This document shows positions 17,898-28,304 of a DNA stretch of 64,000 nucleotides, piece by piece. The notes beneath the pieces are model-generated. The model ran no database searches. It was not told the DNA's origin and saw only the letters and a list, made by a program, of their open reading frames with translations. Position numbers and translations under genes: made by a program. The stretch's first letter is position 1; the number at the start of each line of letters is the position of its first letter. The DNA is from Hoeflea sp. (GTDB taxonomy: Bacteria; Pseudomonadota; Alphaproteobacteria; Rhizobiales; Rhizobiaceae), in the NCBI RefSeq assembly GCF_030682515.1, contig NZ_JAUXOD010000051.1:186001-250000 (forward strand), read 5' to 3'.

Positions 17898-19390
17898 CAA
17901 CAGTTCGGCAGTCGACCAGCGCCTCCAATCTCCAAGCAGGGTGGAAACGCAGCAAGGGCCCAGCCCCCGGGATGCTTCGGGCGGCAAGCCTCGCCCTTGT
18001 CCTCGGGCTGCAAGCCGGAGGAACGGCGCCAGCGCTTGCGGATGAGCCCTGGGCGGAGCGGACCCGGGCGCTGGGCGCCATCGCCGAGATGCCATCCGGA
18101 GTCCTGTCCAGATCCCAGCTCAAGGACCTCACGGACATCGGAGAAGCGCTGTTCAGCGCGAACTTCACCACCCAGGACGGCGTCGGACGGCCACAGGCGA
18201 CCCAGGCGATCGATCCGACCCGGCGGAAGCATCCGCGCGAGCAGGTGTTCTTCCGCACAGCGGGGCCCGACGCGGGATCGTGCGCCGCCTGCCACAACCA
18301 GCCGGCCATCGGCGGCGCGGGCGATTTTGTCGCCAACGTCTTCACCTCGGAAGGCTTCGAAAGCGCGGATTTCGATTCGCTCGATCCTCAGTTCTCCAAC
18401 GAGCGCGGCAGCAACCACCTTTTCGGCTCCGGCCTGGTCGAGATGCTGGCGCGCGAGATGAGCCGTGATCTCCAGTCGATCCGGGGCGAGACCCTGGCCC
18501 AGGCGCGCACCGAGGGCGTTGAAGTGCGGCGCAAGCTCGAGACCAAGGGCGTGGAGTTCGGCTTCATTTCCGCCGAACCCGACGGTTCGGTCAATCTGAA
18601 CGAACTTGATGGCGTCGACACCGATCTCGTCATCCGCCCCTTCAGCCAGAAGGGCGTGATGACCTCGCTCAGGCAGTTCACCGTCAACGCCATGAACCAC
18701 CACCATGGCATGCAGCCGGACGAGCGTTTCGGCGCGCGCTGGACCGGATCGGATGATCATGACGGTGACGGGAAATCCAATGAAATGTCGGCGGCCGACG
18801 TCTCTGCGCTGGTTGCCTGGCAGGCGACGCTGCCTGCTCCGGTGCAGATGATTCCGGAGGTGGAAGGCTGGGCCGAGGCGGCGGCGCGCGGCGAAAAGAA
18901 CTTCTCGGATTTCGGCTGCGCCACCTGCCACCGCCCCGCCCTGCCGCTTGACAGCCTGGCCTTCGCCGACCCCGGCCCGTTCGACCTGGCCGGCACGCTG
19001 AACGACCGGCAGGTCGCCCAGAAGGCGATCTATGATTTCACCTTGCTGGAATGGGCGGCACAGCTGCCGCGCGACGACCAAGGCAGCGTGCTGGTACCGC
19101 TGTTTGGTGACCTGAAGCGGCACGTGATGACCGACAACCAGATCGATGCGCTGGGCAACGAGCTTCTGTCGCAACGTTTCGTCGAGCGCAACATCTTCCA
19201 GACCGCAGAATTGTGGGGGGTCGGTTCGACAGGACCCTATGGCCACCGCAATGATTTCACCACTCTGGACGAGATCATCCTCGCCCATGGCGGCGCCGGC
19301 CGCCAGGCCCGCGACGCCTATGCCGCAGCCGAAGACGCCGACAAGTCGTCTTTGATCGCGTTTCTCAAGACCCTGGTGATCATTCCATGA
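17894..19390 (+). CDS. Di-heme oxidoreductase family c-type cytochrome (DHOR/thiol-oxidoreductase-like), exported
   Basis: CAACHNQPAIGGAGDF and CATCHRPALP heme-binding motifs; hydrophobic export segment MLRAASLALVLGLQAGGTAPALADE. The true start may be 17972. Confidence 0.85.
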   Translation: MTTVRQSTSASNLQAGWKRSKGPAPGMLRAASLALVLGLQAGGTAPALADEPWAERTRALGAIAEMPSGVLSRSQLKDLTDIGEALFSANFTTQDGVGRPQATQAIDPTRRKHPREQVFFRTAGPDAGSCAACHNQPAIGGAGDFVANVFTSEGFESADFDSLDPQFSNERGSNHLFGSGLVEMLAREMSRDLQSIRGETLAQARTEGVEVRRKLETKGVEFGFISAEPDGSVNLNELDGVDTDLVIRPFSQKGVMTSLRQFTVNAMNHHHGMQPDERFGARWTGSDDHDGDGKSNEMSAADVSALVAWQATLPAPVQMIPEVEGWAEAAARGEKNFSDFGCATCHRPALPLDSLAFADPGPFDLAGTLNDRQVAQKAIYDFTLLEWAAQLPRDDQGSVLVPLFGDLKRHVMTDNQIDALGNELLSQRFVERNIFQTAELWGVGSTGPYGHRNDFTTLDEIILAHGGAGRQARDAYAAAEDADKSSLIAFLKTLVIIP

Positions 19391-21036
19391 TGCCTGTGCG
19401 TTCCCTGGCTTCCATCGCCGCCGCCTGGCTGGCGGCCGTCGCTCCTCCCACGATGGCGCAAACCGTGTTCACCTCCGACGTCCCGATCCTGCACGAGGAA
19501 GCGGCGAGCGCCGGCATCGTCCACAGCTATACGGGCGGCTGGGAGTTCTTTGTCGGCGGCGGCGTGGCGAGCTTTGACTGCAATGGCGACCGCCTTCCCG
19601 ACCTGGTGATCGCCGGGGGCGCGTCGCCGGCCGGATTCTATGTCAACGAGAGCCCGACCGGCGGGGCGCTGGCCTTCAGGGCGCTGGACACCGGCCTTGA
19701 TGAAGAGGATCTCATCGGCGTGCTCGGCGTCTATCCGCTCGACATCGACAACGACCGGCACATGGATCTGGTGCTGCTCAAGCTTGGCCGCAACCTGGTG
19801 CTCAAGGGCGGGCCCGACTGCCGGTTCGAGAAGGCCAACCGGGAGTTCGCGATCGATGGCGGACGGGCCTGGTCGACCAGCATGTCGGCGATCTGGGAGA
19901 AAGGCAGCCGGTTTCCGACCATCGCGATCGGCAATTATGTCGACCGCTCGGCGCCCGGAACGCCATTCGGAACCTGCGAACCCAATCAGCTGCTCAGGTC
20001 ACGCCCGGGCGAGGCGCCCGATTATTCGGAGCCGCTGACGCTGGAGCCCGGCTATTGCGCCCTGTCGATGCTGTTCACCGACTGGAACCGGTCGGGACAG
20101 CCGGATCTCAGGATCACCAACGACCGGCAATATTACCGCGAGGGCCAGGAGCAGCTGTGGCAGATGTCACCGGAGCGCCCGCCACGGCTCTATTCGGCGT
20201 CGCAGGGCTGGCAGCGCCTGACCATCTGGGGCATGGGAATCGCCGAAACCGATTTCGATGCGGACGGGCTTCCCGAATATGCGCTCACCTCCATGGGCGA
20301 CACCAAGCTGCAGAAGCTTTACGAGGAAGCGGGAGAGGACCGACCGACCTACCGGGACATCGCCTTCGAGAAAGGCGTGACCGCGCAGCGGCCCTACACG
20401 GGCGGCGACCACAAGCCCTCGACCGGCTGGCACAGCCAGTTCGCCGATATCAACAACGACACGCTCACCGACCTGTTCATTGCCAAGGGCAACGTCCAGG
20501 CGATGCCGGATTTCGCGAGTTTCGACCCCGACAATCTGCTGCTTGGCGGGTTTGACGGCAGCTTCCACGAAAAAGGCCTGGAAGCCGGGATCGCGCTCGA
20601 GACGCGCGGGCGCGGCGCGGTTTTGGAAGACTTCAACATGGACGGCATGCTCGATCTCCTGGTCGTCAACCGTGAGCATCCTGCCAGCCTGTTCCGCAAT
20701 CTCGGCGCGGAAACGGACTGGGGGCACAGGCCGATGGGCAATTGGATCAAGATCGAGCTCGACAATGGCAAGGTCAATCCCAGCGCGGTGGGCGCGCTCA
20801 TTTCCGTGCGCACCGGCACCCGCACCCAGACGCGGAGGATCCAGGTGGGCGGCGGGCACGCTTCGGGCAAGGCAGGCTTTGTCCATCTCGGCGTGGGCGT
20901 GTCCGAACGCGCGACCATCCGCGTGCAATGGCCGGACGGCGAGTGGAGCCACCCCTACCGCGTGTTCGCCAACCAGCATGTGCGGATCATTCGTGGCGAG
21001 GAGAACGCCCGGTACTGGTATCCCGCGACACAGTGA
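19387..21036 (+). CDS. CRTAC1-family exported protein (FG-GAP repeats plus ASPIC/UnbV C-terminal domain)
   Basis: FDCNGDRLPDLVIAGG, DIDNDRHMDLVLLKLG, DINNDTLTDLFIAKGN, FNMDGMLDLLVVNRE; C-terminal VGGGHASGKAGFVHLGVGVSERATIRVQWPDG. Confidence 0.85.
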   Translation: MMPVRSLASIAAAWLAAVAPPTMAQTVFTSDVPILHEEAASAGIVHSYTGGWEFFVGGGVASFDCNGDRLPDLVIAGGASPAGFYVNESPTGGALAFRALDTGLDEEDLIGVLGVYPLDIDNDRHMDLVLLKLGRNLVLKGGPDCRFEKANREFAIDGGRAWSTSMSAIWEKGSRFPTIAIGNYVDRSAPGTPFGTCEPNQLLRSRPGEAPDYSEPLTLEPGYCALSMLFTDWNRSGQPDLRITNDRQYYREGQEQLWQMSPERPPRLYSASQGWQRLTIWGMGIAETDFDADGLPEYALTSMGDTKLQKLYEEAGEDRPTYRDIAFEKGVTAQRPYTGGDHKPSTGWHSQFADINNDTLTDLFIAKGNVQAMPDFASFDPDNLLLGGFDGSFHEKGLEAGIALETRGRGAVLEDFNMDGMLDLLVVNREHPASLFRNLGAETDWGHRPMGNWIKIELDNGKVNPSAVGALISVRTGTRTQTRRIQVGGGHASGKAGFVHLGVGVSERATIRVQWPDGEWSHPYRVFANQHVRIIRGEENARYWYPATQ

Positions 21037-21066
21037 GCAGGATGGCCCCGGCGGCCGGACTAGTCC

Positions 21067-21801
21067 TCAGTCGATATAGCCGTTGCGCATGGCATAGGCC
21101 ACGGCCTGGGTCCGGTTGACGGCGCCGACCTTGCGGGCGACGTTGTTGAGATAGTGATTGACCGTGTGTTCGGACAGATCGAGAATCCGTCCGATTTCCA
21201 CCGATGTCTTGCCCGCAGCGGTCCAGAACAGGCACTCCCGCTCACGCTCGGTCAGCGGAGAGGCTGATTTCGCCGGCTTGGCCGAGACCTGACGCAGCTT
21301 GTGGTGCATCAGGTGGGCGTAGAGCGTCATTTCAGCGGTTTCGCAGGCGCTCATCAGCGGGCGCTCGCCCAGGAAGCACACCGCTGCGGCGCCATGGTCC
21401 GGATCGTAGACCGGAACGATGAACCAGCAGTCCAGGACAGGATCCCCGGGGGCCGCAACCGCGAGCGCCTCGAGGCCCGCAGCCTCGGATGACGCAGACT
21501 CGTCACGCCGGTATTCAAAGGGCGTGCGGGTCTCGCGCAGCATCGCGGCCAGGGGATTGACCGCCATCAGGCCGTTGCTCTCATATCCCTGGATAAGATC
21601 GGAAGGGGCGGAGGTGATCACCATCGCCTGGGAAAAGGTCCCGCTTCCCGAGCCCGAGGTGTTGGCGACAAGAAAATACTTGAAACCGAACAGCCCGGTG
21701 ACATCCCGAAGCAATCTGAATACGTCGAACTGGGAAGCACATTGTTCAAGGCGGTGGCGGATGAGTTGCATGTCCTGCTCGCGCGAGGTTTGCCCGGTCA
21801 T
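21067..21801 (-). CDS. LuxR-family regulator with autoinducer-domain-like N-terminus
   Basis: C-terminal LTERERECLFWTAAGKTSVEIGRILDLSEHTVNHYLNNVARKVGAVNRTQAVAYAMRNGYI; N-terminal FGFKYFLVANTSG... region. Confidence 0.87.
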   Translation of the reverse strand: MTGQTSREQDMQLIRHRLEQCASQFDVFRLLRDVTGLFGFKYFLVANTSGSGSGTFSQAMVITSAPSDLIQGYESNGLMAVNPLAAMLRETRTPFEYRRDESASSEAAGLEALAVAAPGDPVLDCWFIVPVYDPDHGAAAVCFLGERPLMSACETAEMTLYAHLMHHKLRQVSAKPAKSASPLTERERECLFWTAAGKTSVEIGRILDLSEHTVNHYLNNVARKVGAVNRTQAVAYAMRNGYID

Positions 21802-22034
21802 CGGCACTGCGCCTCCATGAGTTGTGCCCGGCTCACAATCGCGCATTCGCGAGACCCCGCCCTGACGGGTCTGACTTCCTTTTGACACGGCAATCGATGC
21901 ATGAAACCCCAGATCTTCTCTGCCACCGACTTTGGAGGCTTGCTCCAGCCCGGATCGGTCCCACGCCCATGGCCGATTCCGGAATGTCCATTTTTAAGAT
22001 TATACTAAAAAAGTAGGGATGCAAAACAATGATC

Positions 22035-22059
22035 GCCGGATAGTTTCGTATTGTCCGGC
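22035..22059. promoter_or_regulatory. Palindrome upstream of the acyl-CoA ligase gene
   Basis: GCCGGA-N13-TCCGGC. Confidence 0.4.
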
Positions 22060-22114
22060 AAGCCCCAAAAGTTTTAGTGTCGCCCCAGGACGAGGAAAAC
22101 CCAAAGGGAATAAA

Positions 22115-23743
22115 ATGCTTGGAATGATGCAGGACTGGCCGTTGCTTTGCCACAAGGTCATTGACCATGCGGCCACCTATCACGGCCAGCGGGAGGTGGT
22201 TTCGCGGTCGGTGGAGGGAGCTTTTCACCGGACGAACTACCGGGAAATCCGTGCCCGTTCGCTCAAACTCGCGCAACGGCTGGATCGGGATGGTTATCGG
22301 CTCGGCGACCGGATTGCGACGATGGCGTGGAACACCTGGCGTCATCTTGAGACCTGGTACGGAATCCTCGGCGTGGGCGCGGTCTATCACACCCTCAATC
22401 CGCGCCTTTTCCCGGACCAGATCGCCTGGATCATGAACGACGCCGAAGACCGGATGCTGTTCGTCGATCTCACCTTCGTCAAGCTGGCCGAGATGATCGC
22501 ACCGAAAGTGCCGAGCCTCGAGCGGATCGTCATCCTGACCGACGACGCGCACATGCCCAAGACCTCTCTCAAGAACGCGGTGTCCTACGAGAGCTATATC
22601 GCCGATGCCGACGGCGATTTCGCCTGGGCGGACTTCGACGAGAGAACGGCTGCCGGCATGTGCTACACCTCGGGCACCACGGGCGATCCGAAGGGCGTGC
22701 TGTACTCCCACCGGTCCAATGTGCTGCATGCCATGGCGGCCATCCAGCCGGACATGCTCAACCTGTCGTCGCGCGACCGGCTGATGCCGGTGGTTCCGCT
22801 GTTCCATGCCAATGGCTGGTCGACGGCGTTTTCCGGCCCGATGTCCGGCTGCGCGATGGTGATGCCCGGCGCCGGCATGGACGGCGCATCGATCTACGAG
22901 ATCCTGACGAAAGAGAAGGTCACGATCACGGCCGCGGTGCCGACGATCTGGCTGATGCTGCTCCAGCACATGGAAAAGCATGGCGGGGCGCTTCCGGATC
23001 TCACCCGCGTGGTGATCGGCGGTTCGGCCTGCCCGCGCGCCATCACAAGAGCGTTCCAGGACGATTACGGCGTCGAGGTGATCCATGCCTGGGGGATGAC
23101 GGAAATGAGCCCGCTCGGAACCCTGTGCTCGCTCAAGCCGGAGTACAGCCATCTCACCGGCGAGGCGAAGCTCGATATCCAGGCCAAGCAGGGGCATCCG
23201 CCGTTCACGGTCGAGATGAAGATCACCAATGACGAAAACGAGGAGCTTCCCTGGGACGGCAAGACCTTCGGCCGGCTCAAGGTTCGCGGTCCGGCGGTCT
23301 CGTCTTCCTACTACAAGGGCCGCGGGACCGACCAGTTCGATGCGGAGAACTGGTTCGACACCGGCGACGTCGCCCATGTCGACGCCCATGGCTACATGCA
23401 GATCACCGACAGGGCCAAGGACGTGATCAAGTCGGGCGGAGAATGGATCTCCACCATCGAGATCGAGAACCTGGCGGTCGGGCATCCGGACGTGGCCGAA
23501 GCCGCCGTGATCGGCGTCGCGCACCCGAAATGGGACGAGCGGCCGCTGCTGGTGGTCGTGGTCAAGGAAGGGCGCTCGCCCTCCAAGCAGTCGCTGTTCG
23601 ACTTTCTTGAAGGAAAGATCGCCAAGTGGTGGATGCCCGACGACGTGGTGTTCGTCGAGGAAATCCCGCACACGGCCACCGGCAAGATCCAGAAGACCGC
23701 CTTGCGGCAGGCGCTCAAGGACTACCATCTGCCGACCGCCTGA
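22115..23743 (+). CDS. Acyl-CoA synthetase / fatty-acid CoA ligase (AlkK/FadD-like)
   Basis: CYTSGTTGDPKGVLYSHRS AMP-binding motif; HAWGMTEMSPLGT; WFDTGDVAHVD; TATGKIQKTALRQAL. Confidence 0.92.
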   Translation: MLGMMQDWPLLCHKVIDHAATYHGQREVVSRSVEGAFHRTNYREIRARSLKLAQRLDRDGYRLGDRIATMAWNTWRHLETWYGILGVGAVYHTLNPRLFPDQIAWIMNDAEDRMLFVDLTFVKLAEMIAPKVPSLERIVILTDDAHMPKTSLKNAVSYESYIADADGDFAWADFDERTAAGMCYTSGTTGDPKGVLYSHRSNVLHAMAAIQPDMLNLSSRDRLMPVVPLFHANGWSTAFSGPMSGCAMVMPGAGMDGASIYEILTKEKVTITAAVPTIWLMLLQHMEKHGGALPDLTRVVIGGSACPRAITRAFQDDYGVEVIHAWGMTEMSPLGTLCSLKPEYSHLTGEAKLDIQAKQGHPPFTVEMKITNDENEELPWDGKTFGRLKVRGPAVSSSYYKGRGTDQFDAENWFDTGDVAHVDAHGYMQITDRAKDVIKSGGEWISTIEIENLAVGHPDVAEAAVIGVAHPKWDERPLLVVVVKEGRSPSKQSLFDFLEGKIAKWWMPDDVVFVEEIPHTATGKIQKTALRQALKDYHLPTA

Positions 23744-23776
23744 CAGGCCGGGAGCAGAGCCCCAAGGCTGCGACAA

Positions 23777-23806
23777 GGTCCCGGACGTGATCAGCCGGCC
23801 GGGACC
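23777..23806. terminator. Inverted repeat between convergent genes
   Basis: GGTCCCGG-N14-CCGGGACC. Confidence 0.4.
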
Positions 23807-23827
23807 AAGCGTCTCACACCGAACCGG

Positions 23828-24913
<1,086 letters not shown>

Positions 24914-24931
24914 TTTCTCTCCCTTTCCTCC

Positions 24932-24950
24932 ACCCCGCATCCTTCGGGGT
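24932..24950 (-). other. Short hairpin between IclR and ATPase genes
   Basis: ACCCCG-CATCCTT-CGGGGT. Confidence 0.5.
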
Positions 24951-24988
24951 CAGTTGTTCGCGCCGGGGTCGCCGGCGGGGTCCTGGCG

Positions 24989-25804
24989 TCAGGTGCGCGG
25001 CCCGAGCCGGGGCGCCATGTCGTCCATGATCGCGTTGGCCGCTTCCCGGACCAGGCCGGCCCAGGATTGCAGCGCCTCCATCGAGACCCGGTAGGCCGGG
25101 CCGGTGACCGAGAGCCCGGCAACAAAGCTGCGGTCGGCCGAATAGACGGGCGCTGCCACGCAGCGAATGCCGATCTCGTGCTCCTCGCGGTCGTAGGCGT
25201 TGCCCGTGGCGCGAATGTCGGCAATCTCGGCTTTGAGATCCTGGGCCGTGACGATGGTGTGTTCGGTGAACCTGCGAAACGCGATCTGTCCGATGAGCGT
25301 CTCCAGCGCCTCGTCGTTCAACGCTGACATCGCCGCCTTGCCGACGCCGGTGCAGAACACCGGCGAGGCATTGCCGATCTGGGAATACATGCGCACGGCC
25401 TGGCGGCTTTCCACCTTGTCGAGATAGATCATTTCGGTGCCGCGCAGGACGCTCAGATGCACGGTCTCGCCGGTCTGCTCGTGCAAGGTCCTCAGATGCG
25501 GTTCGGCGATGGTGCGGAACTTGTTTCCGGCCCAGGCCTTGGCGGCGAACTTGAGCAGGCGCAACCCCAGCGAATAGGAATGATCGCGGTTCAGCGTCAA
25601 CAGCCCCTCTTCGACCAGGTTGCTCAATTGCCGGTGCAGCGTGCCGCGCGGCTGGTCACAGCGATCGAGGATTTCGGTGAAGCGCATGGGCTCCTCTGCG
25701 GAGGCAACGATGTCGAGCACCGTGATCGCCTTGCCGAGCGTCCCCGTATCCGCGTGCGCCCTTGCCTGCGGTGTGACGCTGTCGCTGGTCTGCGCTTTGT
25801 CCAC
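24989..25804 (-). CDS. IclR-family transcriptional regulator
   Basis: AITVLDIVASAEEPMRFTEILDRCDQPRGTLHRQLSNLVEEGLL wHTH plus IclR effector domain (GNAYDREEHEIGIRCVAAPVY). Confidence 0.93.
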   Translation of the reverse strand: MDKAQTSDSVTPQARAHADTGTLGKAITVLDIVASAEEPMRFTEILDRCDQPRGTLHRQLSNLVEEGLLTLNRDHSYSLGLRLLKFAAKAWAGNKFRTIAEPHLRTLHEQTGETVHLSVLRGTEMIYLDKVESRQAVRMYSQIGNASPVFCTGVGKAAMSALNDEALETLIGQIAFRRFTEHTIVTAQDLKAEIADIRATGNAYDREEHEIGIRCVAAPVYSADRSFVAGLSVTGPAYRVSMEALQSWAGLVREAANAIMDDMAPRLGPRT

Positions 25805-25894
25805 ATTCCCTCCCCCGGCAGCACAAGTGCGATCGTGTTTTGCCGCTTGACATTCAGTACACCATAGTTCGATAATTCTGAATAGTCAAATTGT

Positions 25895-25920
25895 GTTCCA
25901 AATAGTGGAATTATTGGAAC
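25895..25920. promoter_or_regulatory. Candidate IclR-type operator in the divergent promoter region
   Basis: GTTCCAA-N12-TTGGAAC with nested TTCCA-N5-TGGAA. Confidence 0.5.
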
Positions 25921-26045
25921 GCCATCTGGCTTAGCTTGAGGATCCTGGGAGGGTGTCCTTCGGCCCAGACCAGAACGCCGGCGCCGCCGGTCGATTTGCC
26001 TCTGGGCGGGATTCTCGGAAGTCAACCATTGGGAGGATGACCCGA

Positions 26046-27284
26046 ATGAAACTCTTGAAAACGGCGCTGCTCGGATCAGCGGCGGCTGCCATCATGGCCA
26101 GCTCCGCACTGGCCCAGGCGCGTGTTGTGAAATATTATGCCGATTTCGATCCTGCGCCGCTCGCAGCCTTCGAAGCGGTGATCGCCGATTTCGAAGCCGC
26201 CAACCCGGACATCGACATCGTGCTGCAGAACTTCGACCACGAAGGCTACAAGACCTCGATCCGCAACTTCCTGTCGGCGGATTCACCCGACCTTGCCAAC
26301 TGGTACGCCGGCAACCGCATGGCGCCCTTCGTCAATGCGGGCCAGTTCATGGATATCTCCGACGTCTGGACCGACAACAACCTCGGCGAGACGCTGGCTT
26401 CTGCCGAGGGCTCGATGACCATCGACGGCAAGCAGTGGGGCGTGCCCTACACCTATTACCAGTGGGGCATCTACTACAACAAGGACGCCTACAAGCAGGC
26501 CGGCGTCGAAGTGCCCACGACCTGGGCCGAGTTCATCGACAATTGCGCCAAGTTCAAGGAAGCGGGCATCGACTGCGTGACCACCGGCACCAAGGCGCTG
26601 TGGCCCGGAGCCGGTATCTTCGACTACATGAACCTGCGCACCAACGGCTATGATTTCCACATGGAACTCACCGCCGGCAAGGTGGCCTGGACCGACGACC
26701 GGGTGAAGAACACCTTTGCGGAATGGGCCAAGCTCGTCGAACCCGGCTATGTCACCGCCAATCACGCGGCCATTGACTGGCAGGATGCGGCTGCGCTCCT
26801 GGTGCAGGGCAAGGCTGCGAACTATGTCATGGGCAACTTCGCCGTGGCCGTGTTCAAGGACGGCGGCATGACCAACGACACGCTGGGCTTCATGGTGTTC
26901 CCGGAAATCACGCCCGGAATCCCGCGCGGCGAGGAAGCACCGACCGACACGATCCACATCCCGGCCGGCGCGAAGAATGTCGAGGACGCCAAGAAGTTCC
27001 TGGCCTACATCGCAACGGCCGACGTGCAGACCAAGCTCAACGAGGCGCTTGGCCAGTTGCCGGTCAACAACCAGTCCAAGGTCGGCGACGATCCGTTCCT
27101 GCAGGCAGGCTTCGAGATGCTCTCGACGGCTGACGGCGGCATCGCCCAGTTCTTCGACCGGGATGCTCCCGCCGAAATGGCCAAGATCGGCATGGAAGGC
27201 TTCCAGGAGTTCATGGTCAAGCCGGGCAATGTCGATGCGATCCTCGATCGCCTGGAGAAGGCGCGCCAGCGCATCTACAAGTAA
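26046..27284 (+). CDS. Sugar ABC transporter substrate-binding protein (CUT1 family)
   Basis: Signal peptide MKLLKTALLGSAAAAIMASSALAQA; GVPYTYYQWGIYYNKDAYKQAGVEVPTTWAEFID. Confidence 0.92.
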   Translation: MKLLKTALLGSAAAAIMASSALAQARVVKYYADFDPAPLAAFEAVIADFEAANPDIDIVLQNFDHEGYKTSIRNFLSADSPDLANWYAGNRMAPFVNAGQFMDISDVWTDNNLGETLASAEGSMTIDGKQWGVPYTYYQWGIYYNKDAYKQAGVEVPTTWAEFIDNCAKFKEAGIDCVTTGTKALWPGAGIFDYMNLRTNGYDFHMELTAGKVAWTDDRVKNTFAEWAKLVEPGYVTANHAAIDWQDAAALLVQGKAANYVMGNFAVAVFKDGGMTNDTLGFMVFPEITPGIPRGEEAPTDTIHIPAGAKNVEDAKKFLAYIATADVQTKLNEALGQLPVNNQSKVGDDPFLQAGFEMLSTADGGIAQFFDRDAPAEMAKIGMEGFQEFMVKPGNVDAILDRLEKARQRIYK

Positions 27285-27289
27285 ACCCT

Positions 27290-27321
27290 ATGGCCGGGCG
27301 GCGCGTGCGCTGCCCGGCCAT
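27290..27321 (+). other. Intercistronic hairpin between binding protein and permease genes
   Basis: ATGGCCGGGC-N12-GCCCGGCCAT, perfect 10-bp arms. Confidence 0.7.
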
Positions 27322-27371
27322 GTTCCATGACCTGACAAGACCGGCGCCAAACGGCAAATCGGGAGAGCATC

Positions 27372-28304
27372 ATGACGGGGTCAGCGACGACGGCCATCGC
27401 CGGAACCAGGAGCGGCAAGCCCAAATTCTGGAAGACGAACCAGCGCGCGCTTGCGCCATGGATCTTCCTCGCGCCCGGCATCGCCATGTTCTCGCTCTAT
27501 GTCATCTACCCGATCATCGCCTCGATGTGGCTCAGCTTCTATGACTGGGACGGCCTTGGCGAGAAGGTCTGGCTTGGCACCCAGAACTACGTCGAACTTT
27601 TTGACGACGACGCCTTCTACACCTCGCTCAAGAACAACATCATCTGGCTGGCGCTCTACATGCTGGCGGTGCCCGCAGGGCTGTTCATCGCGCTGTTCCT
27701 GAACCAGACGGTCACCGGCATCCGGATCTACAAGTCGCTGTTCTTCTTCCCCTTCGTCATCAGCCAGGTGGTCGTGGGCCTGATCTTCTCCTGGTTCTAT
27801 GCGCCCAATTTCGGCCTGTTCTACAATCTGATCGAATGGATCACCGGCACCGGCGTGGCCGTGCTCGCCGATGACCGCTACGTCACCTACGGCATCATCG
27901 CCGCCGGTCTCTGGCCGCAGATCGCCTATTGCATGATCCTCTACCTCACCGGGCTCAACAATGTCTCGCCCGACCAGATCGAGGCGGCGCGGCTTGACGG
28001 CGCGCGCGGATGGCGGATGCTCTGGCACGTGATCCTGCCGCAGCTCCGGCCCGCCACCTTCATCGCCGTGGTCGTGACCGTGATCGGCGCGCTCCGCTCC
28101 TTCGACCTGGTCTCGATCATGACCGATGGCGGCCCCTACGGTTCGAGCCGGGTGCTGAGTTTCTACATGTTCGAGCAGGCGCTGTCGGAATATGGCTTCC
28201 GCATGGGCTATGGCGCTGCGATCGCGGTGATCCTGTTTGCGATCATGATGGTGTTCATCTCCGGCTTCATCTGGAAGATGATCCGCGACGAGAGGGGCAT
28301 GTGA
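27372..28304 (+). CDS. Sugar ABC transporter permease
   Basis: EAARLDGARGWRMLWHVILPQLRPATF EAA motif. Confidence 0.93.
   Translation: MTGSATTAIAGTRSGKPKFWKTNQRALAPWIFLAPGIAMFSLYVIYPIIASMWLSFYDWDGLGEKVWLGTQNYVELFDDDAFYTSLKNNIIWLALYMLAVPAGLFIALFLNQTVTGIRIYKSLFFFPFVISQVVVGLIFSWFYAPNFGLFYNLIEWITGTGVAVLADDRYVTYGIIAAGLWPQIAYCMILYLTGLNNVSPDQIEAARLDGARGWRMLWHVILPQLRPATFIAVVVTVIGALRSFDLVSIMTDGGPYGSSRVLSFYMFEQALSEYGFRMGYGAAIAVILFAIMMVFISGFIWKMIRDERGM

Noticed and set aside
21833-23776. 647-aa minus-strand ORF
   Set aside because: Antisense of the acyl-CoA ligase; no domain features.
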